A stretch of DNA of 10,834 bases, taken from the NCBI GenBank assembly GCA_019347595.1, contig JAHWLA010000077.1, positions 1 to 10,834 on the forward strand, given 5' to 3'. This DNA comes from Actinomycetota bacterium. Its GTDB lineage: Bacteria > Actinomycetota > Acidimicrobiia > Acidimicrobiales > JAHWLA01. The notes under the pieces were generated by a model, which was not told the origin of the DNA, ran no database searches, and saw only the letters and a list, made by a program, of their open reading frames with translations. Positions 1-7,164 of this stretch are shown here, one piece after another; positions within the stretch are counted from its first letter, which is position 1; each line of letters begins with the position of its first letter. The position numbers and the translations under genes were made by a program.

Positions 1-114
1 GGTGCCTGTCCGGCTCAACTCGTTGCCCTGCGCGGGCGCCATGGCGCCGAACAGCGTCGCTGCGGCCATCCCCAGCCCCACCAGCACCGCCTTGGCCGTC
101 ATCCGCTTCGCCAT
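1..114 (-). CDS. Secreted protein of unknown function, N-terminal 38 codons only
   Basis: The minus strand opens with ATG at 114-112 and stays open to the left edge, giving 38 residues of a larger protein. They look like a Sec signal peptide: basic n-region (MAKRMTAK), hydrophobic core of Ala/Val/Leu/Gly (residues 9-24) and a small-residue cleavage region around AMAPAQ (residues 24-29). A strong AGGAGGA ribosome binding site lies 6 nt upstream (121-127), which selects this ATG over the in-frame Met at codon 5. The gene is divergent from tgt and shares a 118-bp intergenic region with it. The mature part lies outside the window, so function cannot be said; it could be an extracellular protein, or a membrane protein if the peptide is not cleaved. 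The reading as a signal peptide is an inference from composition. Confidence 0.75.
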   Translation of the reverse strand, partial: MAKRMTAKAVLVGLGMAAATLFGAMAPAQGNELSRTGT

Positions 115-120
115 CGGTCT

Positions 121-127
121 TCCTCCT
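121..127 (-). promoter_or_regulatory. Ribosome binding site of the divergent secreted-protein gene
   Basis: The plus strand reads TCCTCCT, that is AGGAGGA on the minus strand, 6 nt before the ATG at 114. It is the strongest Shine-Dalgarno match noted in the window and fixes the start of the partial gene. Confidence 0.75.
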
Positions 128-175
128 GGTCTCGATCCGATGACCTCATCATCAGGCCGGACCGCCACCGGCGTC

Positions 176-204
176 CGTCATCGTGGCGACCCTGCCACTG
201 TCAA
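176..204 (-). promoter_or_regulatory. Candidate promoter of the divergent secreted-protein gene
   Basis: The minus strand carries a perfect TTGACA -35 hexamer (plus 199-204). A 17-nt spacer would put the -10 at 176-181 (ATGACG on the minus strand), which is a poor match. The -35 is convincing but the -10 is not, so the exact promoter is uncertain. It would give a leader of roughly 55 nt with the AGGAGGA site near its end. Confidence 0.35.
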
Positions 205-206
205 GG

Positions 207-236
207 ACACGACACCCGTATCGTGAGCTGTCGTGT
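207..236. repeat. Inverted repeat in the tgt divergent promoter region (possible operator)
   Basis: ACACGACA at 207-214 is matched by its perfect reverse complement TGTCGTGT at 229-236. The centres are 22 bp apart, about two helical turns, as for a dimeric repressor site. The left arm lies just beyond the minus-strand TTGACA (199-204); the right arm covers the tgt start codon (233) and its probable transcription start. A protein bound here could affect both divergent genes. Only the symmetry is seen; regulation is inferred. Confidence 0.4.
219..224 (+). promoter_or_regulatory. -10 box of tgt, probably giving a leaderless transcript
   Basis: TATCGT fits the actinobacterial TANNNT -10 pattern. 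It ends 8 nt before the GTG at 233, so transcription would begin at or next to the start codon. No Shine-Dalgarno is visible before 233, which agrees with leaderless translation. No good -35 is seen. Confidence 0.4.
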
Positions 237-1330
237 TGCAGATCGATATCGCCGCCGCCGACGGGCCTGCCCGCGCGGGCACGGTCACGACCCCCCGGGG
301 CACGTTCCGCACGCCGTGCTTCATGCCCGTGGGCACCCGGGGGACGGTGCGGGCCGCCTCCGCTGTCGATCTCGAGGATCTCGGCTTCGAGGTGGTGCTG
401 GCCAACACCTACCACCTCATGCTGCGCCCGGGCGCCGAGGTGGTGGAGGAACTGGGCGGCCTCGGCGCGTTCTCGGGCTGGCGGGGGCACACGCTGACCG
501 ACTCGGGCGGGTTCCAGGTGTTCTCGCTGAAGCCCAAGGTGGACGACGAGGGGGTCACCTTCCGGTCGACCTACGACGGATCGATGCACCGGTTGACCCC
601 CGAGGACGCGGTGCGGGCCCAGTCGCAGATCGGCGCCGACATCCAGATGGTCCTCGACGTGTGCCCGCCGCTGCCGTCACCGCCCGACGTGGTCCGGGTG
701 GCAGTCGAGCGCACGGCGGCGTGGGCGGCCCGCGCCCGGCAGGCCCCCCGCCGTGAGGGCCAGGCTCTGTTCGGGATCGTGCAGGGCGGCGTCGACCCGG
801 CGCTGCGTACCGAGAGCGCCCGCCGCACGGTAGAGCTGTCGTTCGACGGCTACGGCATCGGCGGGCTGTCGGTGGGCGAGCCCCGGGACGAGATGCTGCC
901 CGCCCTGGCCGCCGCCCTGGCCGAGTTGCCAGAGGACAAGCCCCGCTACCTCATGGGGGTCGGCGACCCCATCAACATCGTCGACGCGGTGGGGATGGGC
1001 GTCGACATGTTCGACTGCGTGCTGCCCACCCGTTTGGCCCGGCACGGCAGTGTGCTCACGTCGGCCGGCCGGCTCCAGTTGCGCAACGCCGCCTTCGCCC
1101 GTGACCCCGGCCCGCTGGACCCCGCTTGCCCGTGCCGGGTGTGCGCCCGCTGGTCACGGGCCTACCTGCGCCACCTGCTCCAGGTGGGGGAGCTGACGGC
1201 GCTCCACCTGCTGACCGTCCACAACCTGGCATGGACGCTGGCCCTCGTGCGAGCGGCTCGGGCCGCCATCGACACCGGTACGTATGCCCGCTTCCGGGCC
1301 GACACGGCCGCGGTGTGGTCGACAGACTAA
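233..1330 (+). CDS. tgt: Queuine tRNA-ribosyltransferase (tRNA-guanine transglycosylase)
   Basis: Tgt exchanges guanine-34 in the anticodon of GUN tRNAs (Asp, Asn, His, Tyr) for a queuine precursor base. The 365-residue length is normal for bacterial Tgt. Visible family marks are TDSGGFQVFSL with the general acid/base Asp90, the substrate-pocket Asp142 and Cys144 in LDVCPP, VQGG (Gln184), GGLSVGE (210-216), the nucleophile Asp261 in FDCVLPTR, and a complete zinc site Cys299-x-Cys301-x2-Cys304-x25-His330. The residue after Asp142 is Val, where I recall Glu in typical bacterial enzymes. The GTG start is forced: an in-frame stop lies at 224-226. There is no Shine-Dalgarno, but a TANNNT box lies at 219-224. 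Next to yajC-secDF it recalls the enterobacterial queA-tgt-yajC-secDF order, but no queuosine synthesis gene is in the window, so it may serve salvage. Confidence 0.96.
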   Translation: MLQIDIAAADGPARAGTVTTPRGTFRTPCFMPVGTRGTVRAASAVDLEDLGFEVVLANTYHLMLRPGAEVVEELGGLGAFSGWRGHTLTDSGGFQVFSLKPKVDDEGVTFRSTYDGSMHRLTPEDAVRAQSQIGADIQMVLDVCPPLPSPPDVVRVAVERTAAWAARARQAPRREGQALFGIVQGGVDPALRTESARRTVELSFDGYGIGGLSVGEPRDEMLPALAAALAELPEDKPRYLMGVGDPINIVDAVGMGVDMFDCVLPTRLARHGSVLTSAGRLQLRNAAFARDPGPLDPACPCRVCARWSRAYLRHLLQVGELTALHLLTVHNLAWTLALVRAARAAIDTGTYARFRADTAAVWSTD

Positions 1331-1464
1331 AGAGGGCCGCCCTGTGGCGCGACGAGGCGAGGGGCGACGGCGCCTCCCGGGTGACGTGGCACGTCTCCGG
1401 CGTGAAGGCCTGGCTGGAGACGGGCGAGGTGCTCACCACGCCGGGCTCGTTGCTCTACACGTAG
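1315..1464 (+). CDS. Candidate small protein of about 49 residues, unrecognised
   Basis: Between tgt and yajC a short frame ends in TAG at 1462-1464. All 44 sense codons from 1330 to 1461 end in G or C, while the GTG-started frame at 1344 over the same bases has many A/T third positions. That is the codon pattern of a real gene in this DNA. The predicted C-terminus contains VTWHVSGVKAWLETGEVLTT, with a basic, tryptophan-containing segment before it and no membrane helix. The start is unsettled. GTG 1315 overlaps the tgt end by 16 nt and would allow coupled translation. CTG 1342 sits 6 nt after an AAAGAGG motif (1329-1335). GTG 1381 would give 27 residues. The frame is also open upstream inside tgt, so an extension of Tgt by -1 frameshifting cannot be excluded, though I see no slippery site. 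I recognise no family. Confidence 0.5.
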   Translation: MVDRLKRAALWRDEARGDGASRVTWHVSGVKAWLETGEVLTTPGSLLYT

Positions 1465-1492
1465 GAACGCCGCCGCAGCCCCCTGCCACCGG

Positions 1493-1529
1493 CGAAGACC
1501 GAAGACTGTCACACCCCCACTGCTAACCT
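1493..1529 (+). promoter_or_regulatory. Candidate promoter of the yajC-secDF-apt-rsh operon
   Basis: TGCTAACCT (1521-1529) is an extended -10 (TGN plus TANNNT). Exactly 17 nt upstream lies a tandem heptamer, CGAAGAC twice (1493-1499 and 1500-1506), where a -35 would be. GAAGAC is not a canonical -35, so the duplicated heptamer could be an activator site. Transcription would start near 1536, about 32 nt before the yajC GTG. Read from sequence only. Confidence 0.35.
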
Positions 1530-1567
1530 CCGCGGCGCCCGAAACTCCCCAGACTGGGCGGTTATCC

Positions 1568-1849
1568 GTGGAAGCCCTGATCCCTCTTCTCTTCGTCGGC
1601 GGCATGTGGCTGCTCTTGGTGCGGCCGCAGCAGCAACGCGTCCGCCGCCAGCGCGAGCTGGTGGCCAACCTGGAGGTCGGCGACCGCGTCGTCACCATCG
1701 GCGGCATCGTCGGCACCGTGCTCGCCCTCACCGACGAGGAGGCCCGCATCGAGGTGGCACCGGGTACGGTGCTGACCCTGCTCCGGGCGGCGGTGAGCCG
1801 CACGCTCGACGAGCAGGACACGCGGGGCGACGAAGGGAACGAGGGCTGA
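1568..1849 (+). CDS. yajC: Sec translocon accessory subunit YajC
   Basis: This small membrane protein (93 residues) associates with SecD and SecF and the SecYEG channel. One transmembrane helix (about residues 3-18, ALIPLLFVGGMWLLLV) is followed at once by the family signature RPQQQRVRRQRE (19-30) and then GDRVVTIGGIVGTV (38-51), the small cytoplasmic beta domain. An acidic tail ends the protein. The GTG start at 1568 is needed to keep the helix; the in-frame ATG at 1604 would cut it away. Shine-Dalgarno support is weak. The stop overlaps the secD start in TGATG, so the two genes are translationally coupled. Position, size and motif agree, and I see no plausible alternative identity. Confidence 0.95.
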   Translation: MEALIPLLFVGGMWLLLVRPQQQRVRRQRELVANLEVGDRVVTIGGIVGTVLALTDEEARIEVAPGTVLTLLRAAVSRTLDEQDTRGDEGNEG

Positions 1850-3294
1850 TGCGTCGGGGGACGATCGGATCGCTGATCGGCATTGTCGTGGTTGCCGTCG
1901 GGGCCCTGGCCGCCACAGTGTTCGCGGGCAACGCCCCCGAGCTGGGGCTCGACCTCCAGGGGGGCACCTCGGTGGTGCTCGAGCCCAAGGAGCAGGTCGA
2001 CTCCGGGGTGCTCAACCAGTCCATCGAGATCATCCGCAACCGGGTCGACGCCCTCGGCGTGGCCGAGCCGGACATCAGCCGCCTGGGCGACAACATCGTG
2101 GTGCAGCTCCCCGGGGTCCGCGATGCCGACCGGGCGCTGGAGATCGTGGGGCAGACGGCCGAGCTGCGCTTCCGCCCGGTGATCGAGGAGCTGCCGCCGG
2201 AATCTGGGACGGCGACGACCACCACCACGAGCAGCACGGCACCGCCCGCGCCCGACGCCACCACCACGACGAGTTCCACGGTGCCCCCCAACGAGATTCC
2301 CACCACGCCACGGGAGGAGGACGCCGCCGATCAGGTGGTGGTTCTGCCCGAGATCGACGACGGGCGCGTGGTGCGCCGGTACCGGCTGGCGCCTGCCGAG
2401 CTCACGGGCCGGGCGGTGGCCAGTGCCCGGGCCACCTTCGCCCAGCAGGGCGGGCAGTGGGCCGTCGACTTCACCCTGACCAGCGAAGGGGCTGAGCAGT
2501 TCGACCAGTTGGCCGCCCGCAACCTCAACCGGCAGGTGGCCATCGTGCTCGACGGCGTCGTGCAGTCGGCGCCCGTCATCCAACAGGCGGAGTTCAACGG
2601 CGAGGGCCAGATCTCCGGCGATTTCAGCGAGCGGGAGGCCAAGGACTTGGCCCTCGTGCTCCGATACGGCGCCCTGCCCGTGGAGCTCGTCCCGCAGTCC
2701 ACCCAACGGGTATCGGCCAGCCTCGGCAAGGACTCGCTCCAGGCGGGCATCGCGGCGGGCGTGGCCGGCCTCGTCCTCGTCCTCCTCTACATGATCCTGT
2801 ACTACCGGGCCTTGGGACTCGTCGTGGTCCTGGGGCTGAGCGTATGGGGCTCGCTCATGTGGTCGGTGATCTCGTTCCTGGGGGTCACCAGCGGGCTGGC
2901 GCTCAGCCTCTCGGGCGCCGTGGGGATCATCATCTCGGTCGGCGTGACCGTCGACTCCTATGTCGTCTACTTCGAGCGGCTCAAGGACGAGATCCGCTCG
3001 GGCAAGACGATCCGCTCGTCGGTCGACCGCGGGTTCTCGCGGGCCTTCCGGACCATCCTGGCCGCCGACATCTCGTCGTTCATCGGCGCCGCCCTCCTGT
3101 TCATGCTGACCGTCGGGTCCGTGCGCGGCTTCGCCTTCTTCCTCGGGCTGTCGACCCTGCTCGACGTGATCGTGGCCTGGTTCTTCACCCGACCCATTGT
3201 CAGCCTGCTCGGGCGCAACCGGGTCTTCACCGAGGCGCGTTGGCTGGGCGTCGCCCGTGGCCTGGCGGCGGCGCCGAGCGGAGGTACGTCGTGA
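1849..3294 (+). CDS. secD: Protein translocase subunit SecD
   Basis: SecD, with SecF, uses the proton gradient to complete export of proteins through SecYEG. The 481-residue protein has one N-terminal helix (7-26), the GLDLQGG motif (33-39), a P1 periplasmic region, and five further helices from about residue 297 on. Helix 4 carries VDSYVVYFERLKDE (368-381) with the conserved Asp369; this wording is typical of actinobacterial SecD and replaces the VDANVLIFERIKEE of other bacteria. A Thr/Ser/Pro-rich insert (about 115-158) interrupts P1. The start is ATG 1849, sharing one base with the yajC stop, with AAGGGA (1833-1838) 10 nt upstream. The larger open frame beginning at 1606 is out of phase with yajC and is not used. 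The end overlaps secF by 4 nt. Confidence 0.97.
   Translation: MRRGTIGSLIGIVVVAVGALAATVFAGNAPELGLDLQGGTSVVLEPKEQVDSGVLNQSIEIIRNRVDALGVAEPDISRLGDNIVVQLPGVRDADRALEIVGQTAELRFRPVIEELPPESGTATTTTTSSTAPPAPDATTTTSSTVPPNEIPTTPREEDAADQVVVLPEIDDGRVVRRYRLAPAELTGRAVASARATFAQQGGQWAVDFTLTSEGAEQFDQLAARNLNRQVAIVLDGVVQSAPVIQQAEFNGEGQISGDFSEREAKDLALVLRYGALPVELVPQSTQRVSASLGKDSLQAGIAAGVAGLVLVLLYMILYYRALGLVVVLGLSVWGSLMWSVISFLGVTSGLALSLSGAVGIIISVGVTVDSYVVYFERLKDEIRSGKTIRSSVDRGFSRAFRTILAADISSFIGAALLFMLTVGSVRGFAFFLGLSTLLDVIVAWFFTRPIVSLLGRNRVFTEARWLGVARGLAAAPSGGTS
2218..2289 (+). repeat. Threonine-rich low-complexity repeat inside SecD
   Basis: ACC/ACG-rich DNA encodes two near-identical decapeptides, TTTTSSTAPP (2218-2247) and TTTTSSTVPP (2260-2289), 42 nt apart in register. 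The segment should be a flexible extracytoplasmic linker and is a likely site of length variation by replication slippage. Confidence 0.7.
3280..3285 (+). promoter_or_regulatory. Ribosome binding site of secF
   Basis: GGAGGT inside the secD 3' end lies 5 nt before GTG 3291. It decides the secF start, which overlaps the secD stop as GTGA. Confidence 0.75.
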
Positions 3295-4409
3295 GCGAGC
3301 GCAAGAGCATCTGGACCCGGCTCTACAACGGGGAGACGAGCATCCAGTTCGTCGACCGCCGCAAGCTGTGGTTCCTCATTTCCACCGTCGTGGTCCTCAT
3401 CGGCATGACGTCGCTGTTCACCCGCGGGCTCAACTTCGGGATCGACTTCGAGGGCGGCAGCGCCTGGGAGGTGCCCGCGCCGGGCGTCAGCGTCGCCGAG
3501 GCCCGCGACGCCCTGCGGCCGCTGGGGCTGGGCGACGCCAAGATCCAGATCGTCGGCGACGACCTCCTCAGCGTGCAGGCCGACACCGAGCCGGGCGAGA
3601 ACACCGAGATCACCGCGGCGCTGGCCGAGCTGGCGGGCGTCGACCGCAGCCAGGTCAACCTCAACGAGGTGGGGCCGTCGTGGGGCGAGGAGATCACCAA
3701 GAAGGCCCGGCAGGCCCTTATCGTCTTCCTCATCGCCATCACCCTCTACATCACCCTGCGCTTCGAGTGGAAGATGGCGGTGGCGACCATGGCCGCCATG
3801 TTCCACGACATCCTGGTCACCGTCGGCGTGTACTCGCTGTCGGGGTTCGAGGTGACCCCGGCCACCGTGATCGCCGGCCTCACCATCCTCGGGTACTCGA
3901 TCTACGACGGCATCGTGGTGTTCGACAAGGTCGACGAGAACACGCGCGGGCTGGCGGCGTCCGGGCGCATGACCTACGGCGAGATGGTCAACCTCTCGCT
4001 CAACCAGGTGCTCATGCGGTCGCTCAACACGGGGATCACCGCGCTGCTGCCGATCCTCTCGCTGCTGATCGTGGGCGGCTACATCCTGGGCGCCACCACC
4101 CTCCAGGACTTCGCCCTGGCCCTGCTCATCGGCCTCAGCGCCAGCGCCTACTCGTCGATCTTCATCGCCTCGCCGCTCCTGGCCATGCTCAAGGAGCGCG
4201 AGCCGCGCTACGCCAGCATCAAGGAGCGGGTGCTGGCCCGGGGCGGGACGGGCGCCCCGTTGACGCCCGCCGCGGCGGCGGTCATGGTCGGTGGGAGCAG
4301 TGGTGCCACGAGCGGGGGCGACGACACGCCGGGGCGGGCCGCGGCGCCTCGGCCGCCCGGGGGAAAGCGGCCCGCGCCCCGACCACGCAAGAAGGGCAAG
4401 CGCCGGTAG
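3291..4409 (+). CDS. secF: Protein translocase subunit SecF
   Basis: SecF is the partner of SecD in the proton-driven export motor. The 372-residue protein has a first helix at about 26-43, GIDFEGGS (50-57, the D1 motif), a P1 domain to about 135, and five further helices. Helix 4 reads GLTILGYSIYDGIVVFDKVDENTR in two overlapping pieces (196-215 and 205-219), with Asp206 and Asp212 at the positions expected for the conserved proton-path region. The tail after about 330 is hydrophilic, Gly/Pro-rich and ends in a very basic RPRKKGKRR, plausibly cytoplasmic. The GTG start at 3291 has GGAGGT 5 nt before it and overlaps the secD stop by 4 nt. The apt gene follows after 12 nt. Confidence 0.97.
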   Translation: MSERKSIWTRLYNGETSIQFVDRRKLWFLISTVVVLIGMTSLFTRGLNFGIDFEGGSAWEVPAPGVSVAEARDALRPLGLGDAKIQIVGDDLLSVQADTEPGENTEITAALAELAGVDRSQVNLNEVGPSWGEEITKKARQALIVFLIAITLYITLRFEWKMAVATMAAMFHDILVTVGVYSLSGFEVTPATVIAGLTILGYSIYDGIVVFDKVDENTRGLAASGRMTYGEMVNLSLNQVLMRSLNTGITALLPILSLLIVGGYILGATTLQDFALALLIGLSASAYSSIFIASPLLAMLKEREPRYASIKERVLARGGTGAPLTPAAAAVMVGGSSGATSGGDDTPGRAAAPRPPGGKRPAPRPRKKGKRR

Positions 4410-4415
4410 TACCTT
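4410..4415 (+). promoter_or_regulatory. Possible internal -10 box giving leaderless apt
   Basis: TACCTT (TANNNT) begins right after the secF stop and ends 6 nt before the apt ATG at 4422, so a transcript could start at that ATG. The GAAGGG between them touches the ATG and is too close to act as a normal Shine-Dalgarno, which favours the leaderless reading. No -35 is evident. Confidence 0.35.
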
Positions 4416-4421
4416 GAAGGG

Positions 4422-4952
4422 ATGGAAAGCGAGGCCGGCTGGCTCAAGGAGCGCATCCGCGACATCCCCGACTTTCCCAAGCCCGGGGTGGTGTTCAAGG
4501 ACATCACGCCGCTCCTGGCCGACACGGAGGCGTTCCGCTTCACCATCGACGCCCTCTGTGAGCACTTCGCCGGCCATCGCGTCGACAAGGTGCTGGGCAT
4601 CGAGGCCCGCGGCTTCATCATCGCCGCCCCGGTCGCCTACCGGTTCGGGGCCGGCTTCGTCCCCGTGCGCAAGGCGGGCAAGCTCCCGTGGACGGTCGAG
4701 AAGCAGGAGTACCTGCTCGAGTACGGGTCGGACCTGCTGGAGATCCACCGTGACGCGGTGGCGCCGGGGGAGCGGGCGTTGATCATCGACGACGTGATGG
4801 CCACGGGGGGCACCGCCGAGGCGACCGTCCGCCTGGTGGAGAAGTTGGGCGGCGAGGTGGCCGGCTTCGGCTGTGTCATCGAGCTCGGCTTCCTCGGAGG
4901 ACGAGCCAAGCTGGCCGGCCACGAGGTCGTCTCGCTGATCGAGTACGAGTAG
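4422..4952 (+). CDS. apt: Adenine phosphoribosyltransferase
   Basis: Apt converts adenine and PRPP to AMP and pyrophosphate in purine salvage in the cytoplasm. The 176-residue length is normal. Motifs in order are DFPKPGVVFKDITPLL (17-32), the EARGF loop (61-65), VRKAGKLPW (82-90), LLEYGSDLLEIHRDAV (98-113) and the PRPP-binding loop LIIDDVMATGGTA (120-132) with the Asp-Asp pair 123/124. ATG 4422 is the only sensible start, since an in-frame TAG (the secF stop) lies just upstream. Its place between secF and rsh is a known actinobacterial arrangement that joins purine salvage to alarmone synthesis. The rsh gene starts 13 nt after its stop. Confidence 0.97.
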   Translation: MESEAGWLKERIRDIPDFPKPGVVFKDITPLLADTEAFRFTIDALCEHFAGHRVDKVLGIEARGFIIAAPVAYRFGAGFVPVRKAGKLPWTVEKQEYLLEYGSDLLEIHRDAVAPGERALIIDDVMATGGTAEATVRLVEKLGGEVAGFGCVIELGFLGGRAKLAGHEVVSLIEYE

Positions 4953-4965
4953 GCAGCGGGCGACG

Positions 4966-7164
4966 ATGGCGACGGTCGACCGAGTCCTTCCCTGGCGACG
5001 ACAGGCGGTCCCCGACGAGGGGATTCTGGCCCCGCTGCTCAACGCCTACCGCACTCGTCACCCTAAGTCCGACGTCTCGCTCATCCTGCGGGCCCACGAG
5101 GTGGCGGCGCAGGCGCATCTCGAGCAGCTCCGGAAGTCGGGCGAGCCCTACATCCACCATCCGATCGCGGTGGCGACGATCGTGGCCGAGCTCGGGCTCG
5201 ACGACGTCACCGTGGCCGCCGCGTTGCTGCACGACGCGGTGGAGGACACCGGCGTCACGCTGGAAGACGTCGCCCGGGAGTTCGGGCCGGTGGTGGCCTC
5301 CATCGTCGACGGCGTCACCAAGCTCGACCGCGTGCGCTTCGATTCCAAGGAGGCCCAGCAGGCGGCGTCGATGCGCAAGATGCTGGTGGCGATGGCCAAG
5401 GACTGGCGGGTCCTGATCATCAAGCTGGCCGACCGCCTCCACAACATGCGGACGATCGCCGCCATGCCGGAATGGAAGCAGCGGCGCACGGCGCAGGAGA
5501 CGCTCGATATCTACGCCCCGCTGGCGCACCGCCTGGGCATCCAGGAGATGAAGTGGCAGTTGGAGGACCTGGCCTTCGCCTCCCTCCACCCCAAGCGCTA
5601 CGCCGAGATCGAGCAGATGGTGGCGGTGCGGGCGCCCGAGCGCGAGATCTACCTGGCCCAGGTGCTGGAGCAGGTCCGCGACCGCCTGGCCGAACTGCGC
5701 ATCGACGGGGAGGTCACCGGCCGGCCCAAGCACCTGTGGTCCATCTACGAGAAGATGGTGATCAAGGGCAAGGAGTTCGACGAGATCTACGACCTCGTCG
5801 GCATCCGGGTACTGGTCGATTCCGTCAAGGACTGCTACGCCGCGCTGGGCTCCATCCACGCCACGTGGAAGCCGGTGCAGGGGCGGTTCAAGGACTACAT
5901 CGCCATGCCGAAGTTCAACCTCTACCAGTCGTTGCACACGACGGTGGTGGCGCCCCAGGGCAAGCCGCTGGAGGTGCAGATCCGCACCCGGGAGATGCAC
6001 CACCGGGCCGAGTTCGGCATCGCCGCCCACTGGGGCTACAAGGAGCAGGCCGCCCCGGCCGACCTGGCCTGGCTCCAGCGCATCGTCGACTGGCAGTCCG
6101 AGACGGCCAACCCGGCCGAGTTCCTGGAGACGCTGAAGCTCGACCTGGAGCAGGACGAGGTCTTCGTCTTCACCCCCAAGGGCGACGTGATGACGCTGCC
6201 GGTGGGGGCCACGCCCGTCGACTTCGCCTACGCCATCCACACCGATGTGGGGCACCGCTGCATCGGCGCCCGCGTCAATGGCCGGCTGGCGCCGCTCGAC
6301 TCCAAGCTGCACTCGGGCGACACGGTGGAGATCTTCACGTCCAAGGTGCCGTCGGCCGGGCCGTCGCGGGACTGGCTGAAGATCGTCGTCAGCCCGCGGG
6401 CCCGCAACAAGATCCGGCAGTGGTTCTCGCGGGAGCGGCGGGAGGACGCCATCGAGACCGGCCGCGACGAGCTGTCGAAGGCGCTGCGCAAGGAGGGCCT
6501 GCCGGTCCAGAAGCTGGCGTCGTCGCCGGCGCTGCTGAAGATGGCCGAGACCATGAACTACCTCGACCTCGACGCGCTACACGCGGCCATCGGCGACGGG
6601 CACGTGTCGGCCCGGTCGATCGCCCAGCGGCTGGCGCGCGAGCTGCGGGGCGGCGACCACGAGGAGCAGCTCCCGACCACGGCCCGCAGCGCCCGCCGTC
6701 CGTCACGGCGCAAGTCGGTCGGGGTGCACGTCGAGGGGCTCGACGACGTGATGGTGCGGTTGTCCCGCTGCTGCACGCCGGTGCCCGGCGACGAGATCAT
6801 CGGGTTCGTCACCCGGGGCCGTGGCGTCTCGGTGCACCGGTCGGACTGCGCCAATGCGATGTCGCTGACCGACCGGCTTATCGAGGTGGAGTGGGACCGC
6901 GAGCGGGCCGGCGTGTTCGTGGCGTCGATCGAGGTGAAGGCGCTCGACCGCAGCCGACTGCTGGCCGACGTCACCAAGGTGCTGTCCGAGCACCACGTCA
7001 ACATCCTGGCGTCGTCCACGCATGTGGGCGCCGACCGCGTGAGCCGCATGCGCTTCGACTTCGAGCTGGCCGACCCCAGTCACCTGGATTCGATGCTCAG
7101 CTCCGTGAAGCGCATCGACTCGGTCTACGACGCCTACCGCATCGTCCCCGGCAAAGGCGCCTAA
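4966..7164 (+). CDS. rsh: Bifunctional (p)ppGpp synthetase/hydrolase (Rel/SpoT family)
   Basis: The enzyme makes (p)ppGpp from ATP and GDP/GTP on starved ribosomes and also hydrolyses it. Residue ranges in the 732-aa product: HD hydrolase with YIHHP (62-66) and HDAVED (89-94), so hydrolysis should be active; synthetase domain about 240-360 with RFKD (307-310), the RXKD motif of bifunctional enzymes as opposed to EXDD of RelA, and catalytic Glu336 in LEVQIRT; TGS domain about 398-459; zinc-finger-like region with Cys602, Cys603, His624 and Cys628; C-terminal ACT domain about 653-728. It therefore has all the regulatory domains. The start is ATG 4966, 13 nt after apt, with only a weak Shine-Dalgarno. 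The stop TAA (7162-7164) interlocks with the TAG of the convergent nuclease gene. Confidence 0.96.
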   Translation: MATVDRVLPWRRQAVPDEGILAPLLNAYRTRHPKSDVSLILRAHEVAAQAHLEQLRKSGEPYIHHPIAVATIVAELGLDDVTVAAALLHDAVEDTGVTLEDVAREFGPVVASIVDGVTKLDRVRFDSKEAQQAASMRKMLVAMAKDWRVLIIKLADRLHNMRTIAAMPEWKQRRTAQETLDIYAPLAHRLGIQEMKWQLEDLAFASLHPKRYAEIEQMVAVRAPEREIYLAQVLEQVRDRLAELRIDGEVTGRPKHLWSIYEKMVIKGKEFDEIYDLVGIRVLVDSVKDCYAALGSIHATWKPVQGRFKDYIAMPKFNLYQSLHTTVVAPQGKPLEVQIRTREMHHRAEFGIAAHWGYKEQAAPADLAWLQRIVDWQSETANPAEFLETLKLDLEQDEVFVFTPKGDVMTLPVGATPVDFAYAIHTDVGHRCIGARVNGRLAPLDSKLHSGDTVEIFTSKVPSAGPSRDWLKIVVSPRARNKIRQWFSRERREDAIETGRDELSKALRKEGLPVQKLASSPALLKMAETMNYLDLDALHAAIGDGHVSARSIAQRLARELRGGDHEEQLPTTARSARRPSRRKSVGVHVEGLDDVMVRLSRCCTPVPGDEIIGFVTRGRGVSVHRSDCANAMSLTDRLIEVEWDRERAGVFVASIEVKALDRSRLLADVTKVLSEHHVNILASSTHVGADRVSRMRFDFELADPSHLDSMLSSVKRIDSVYDAYRIVPGKGA

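Noticed and set aside
2..226. Plus-strand 74-codon frame at the left edge
   Set aside because: It is antisense to the signal-peptide coding region, which has a strong ribosome binding site and convincing composition.
1464..1487. GGAAC that could be an ECF sigma -35 upstream of yajC
   Set aside because: There is no GTT/GTC-type -10 at the right spacing; the TGCTAACCT element is better placed.
2967..5042. 691-codon open frame on the minus strand opposite secD-secF-apt
   Set aside because: It mirrors the reading frames of well-supported genes, its translation is rich in His/Arg/Asp/Gly low-complexity runs, and it has no recognisable domain. Long antisense frames are normal in GC-rich DNA.
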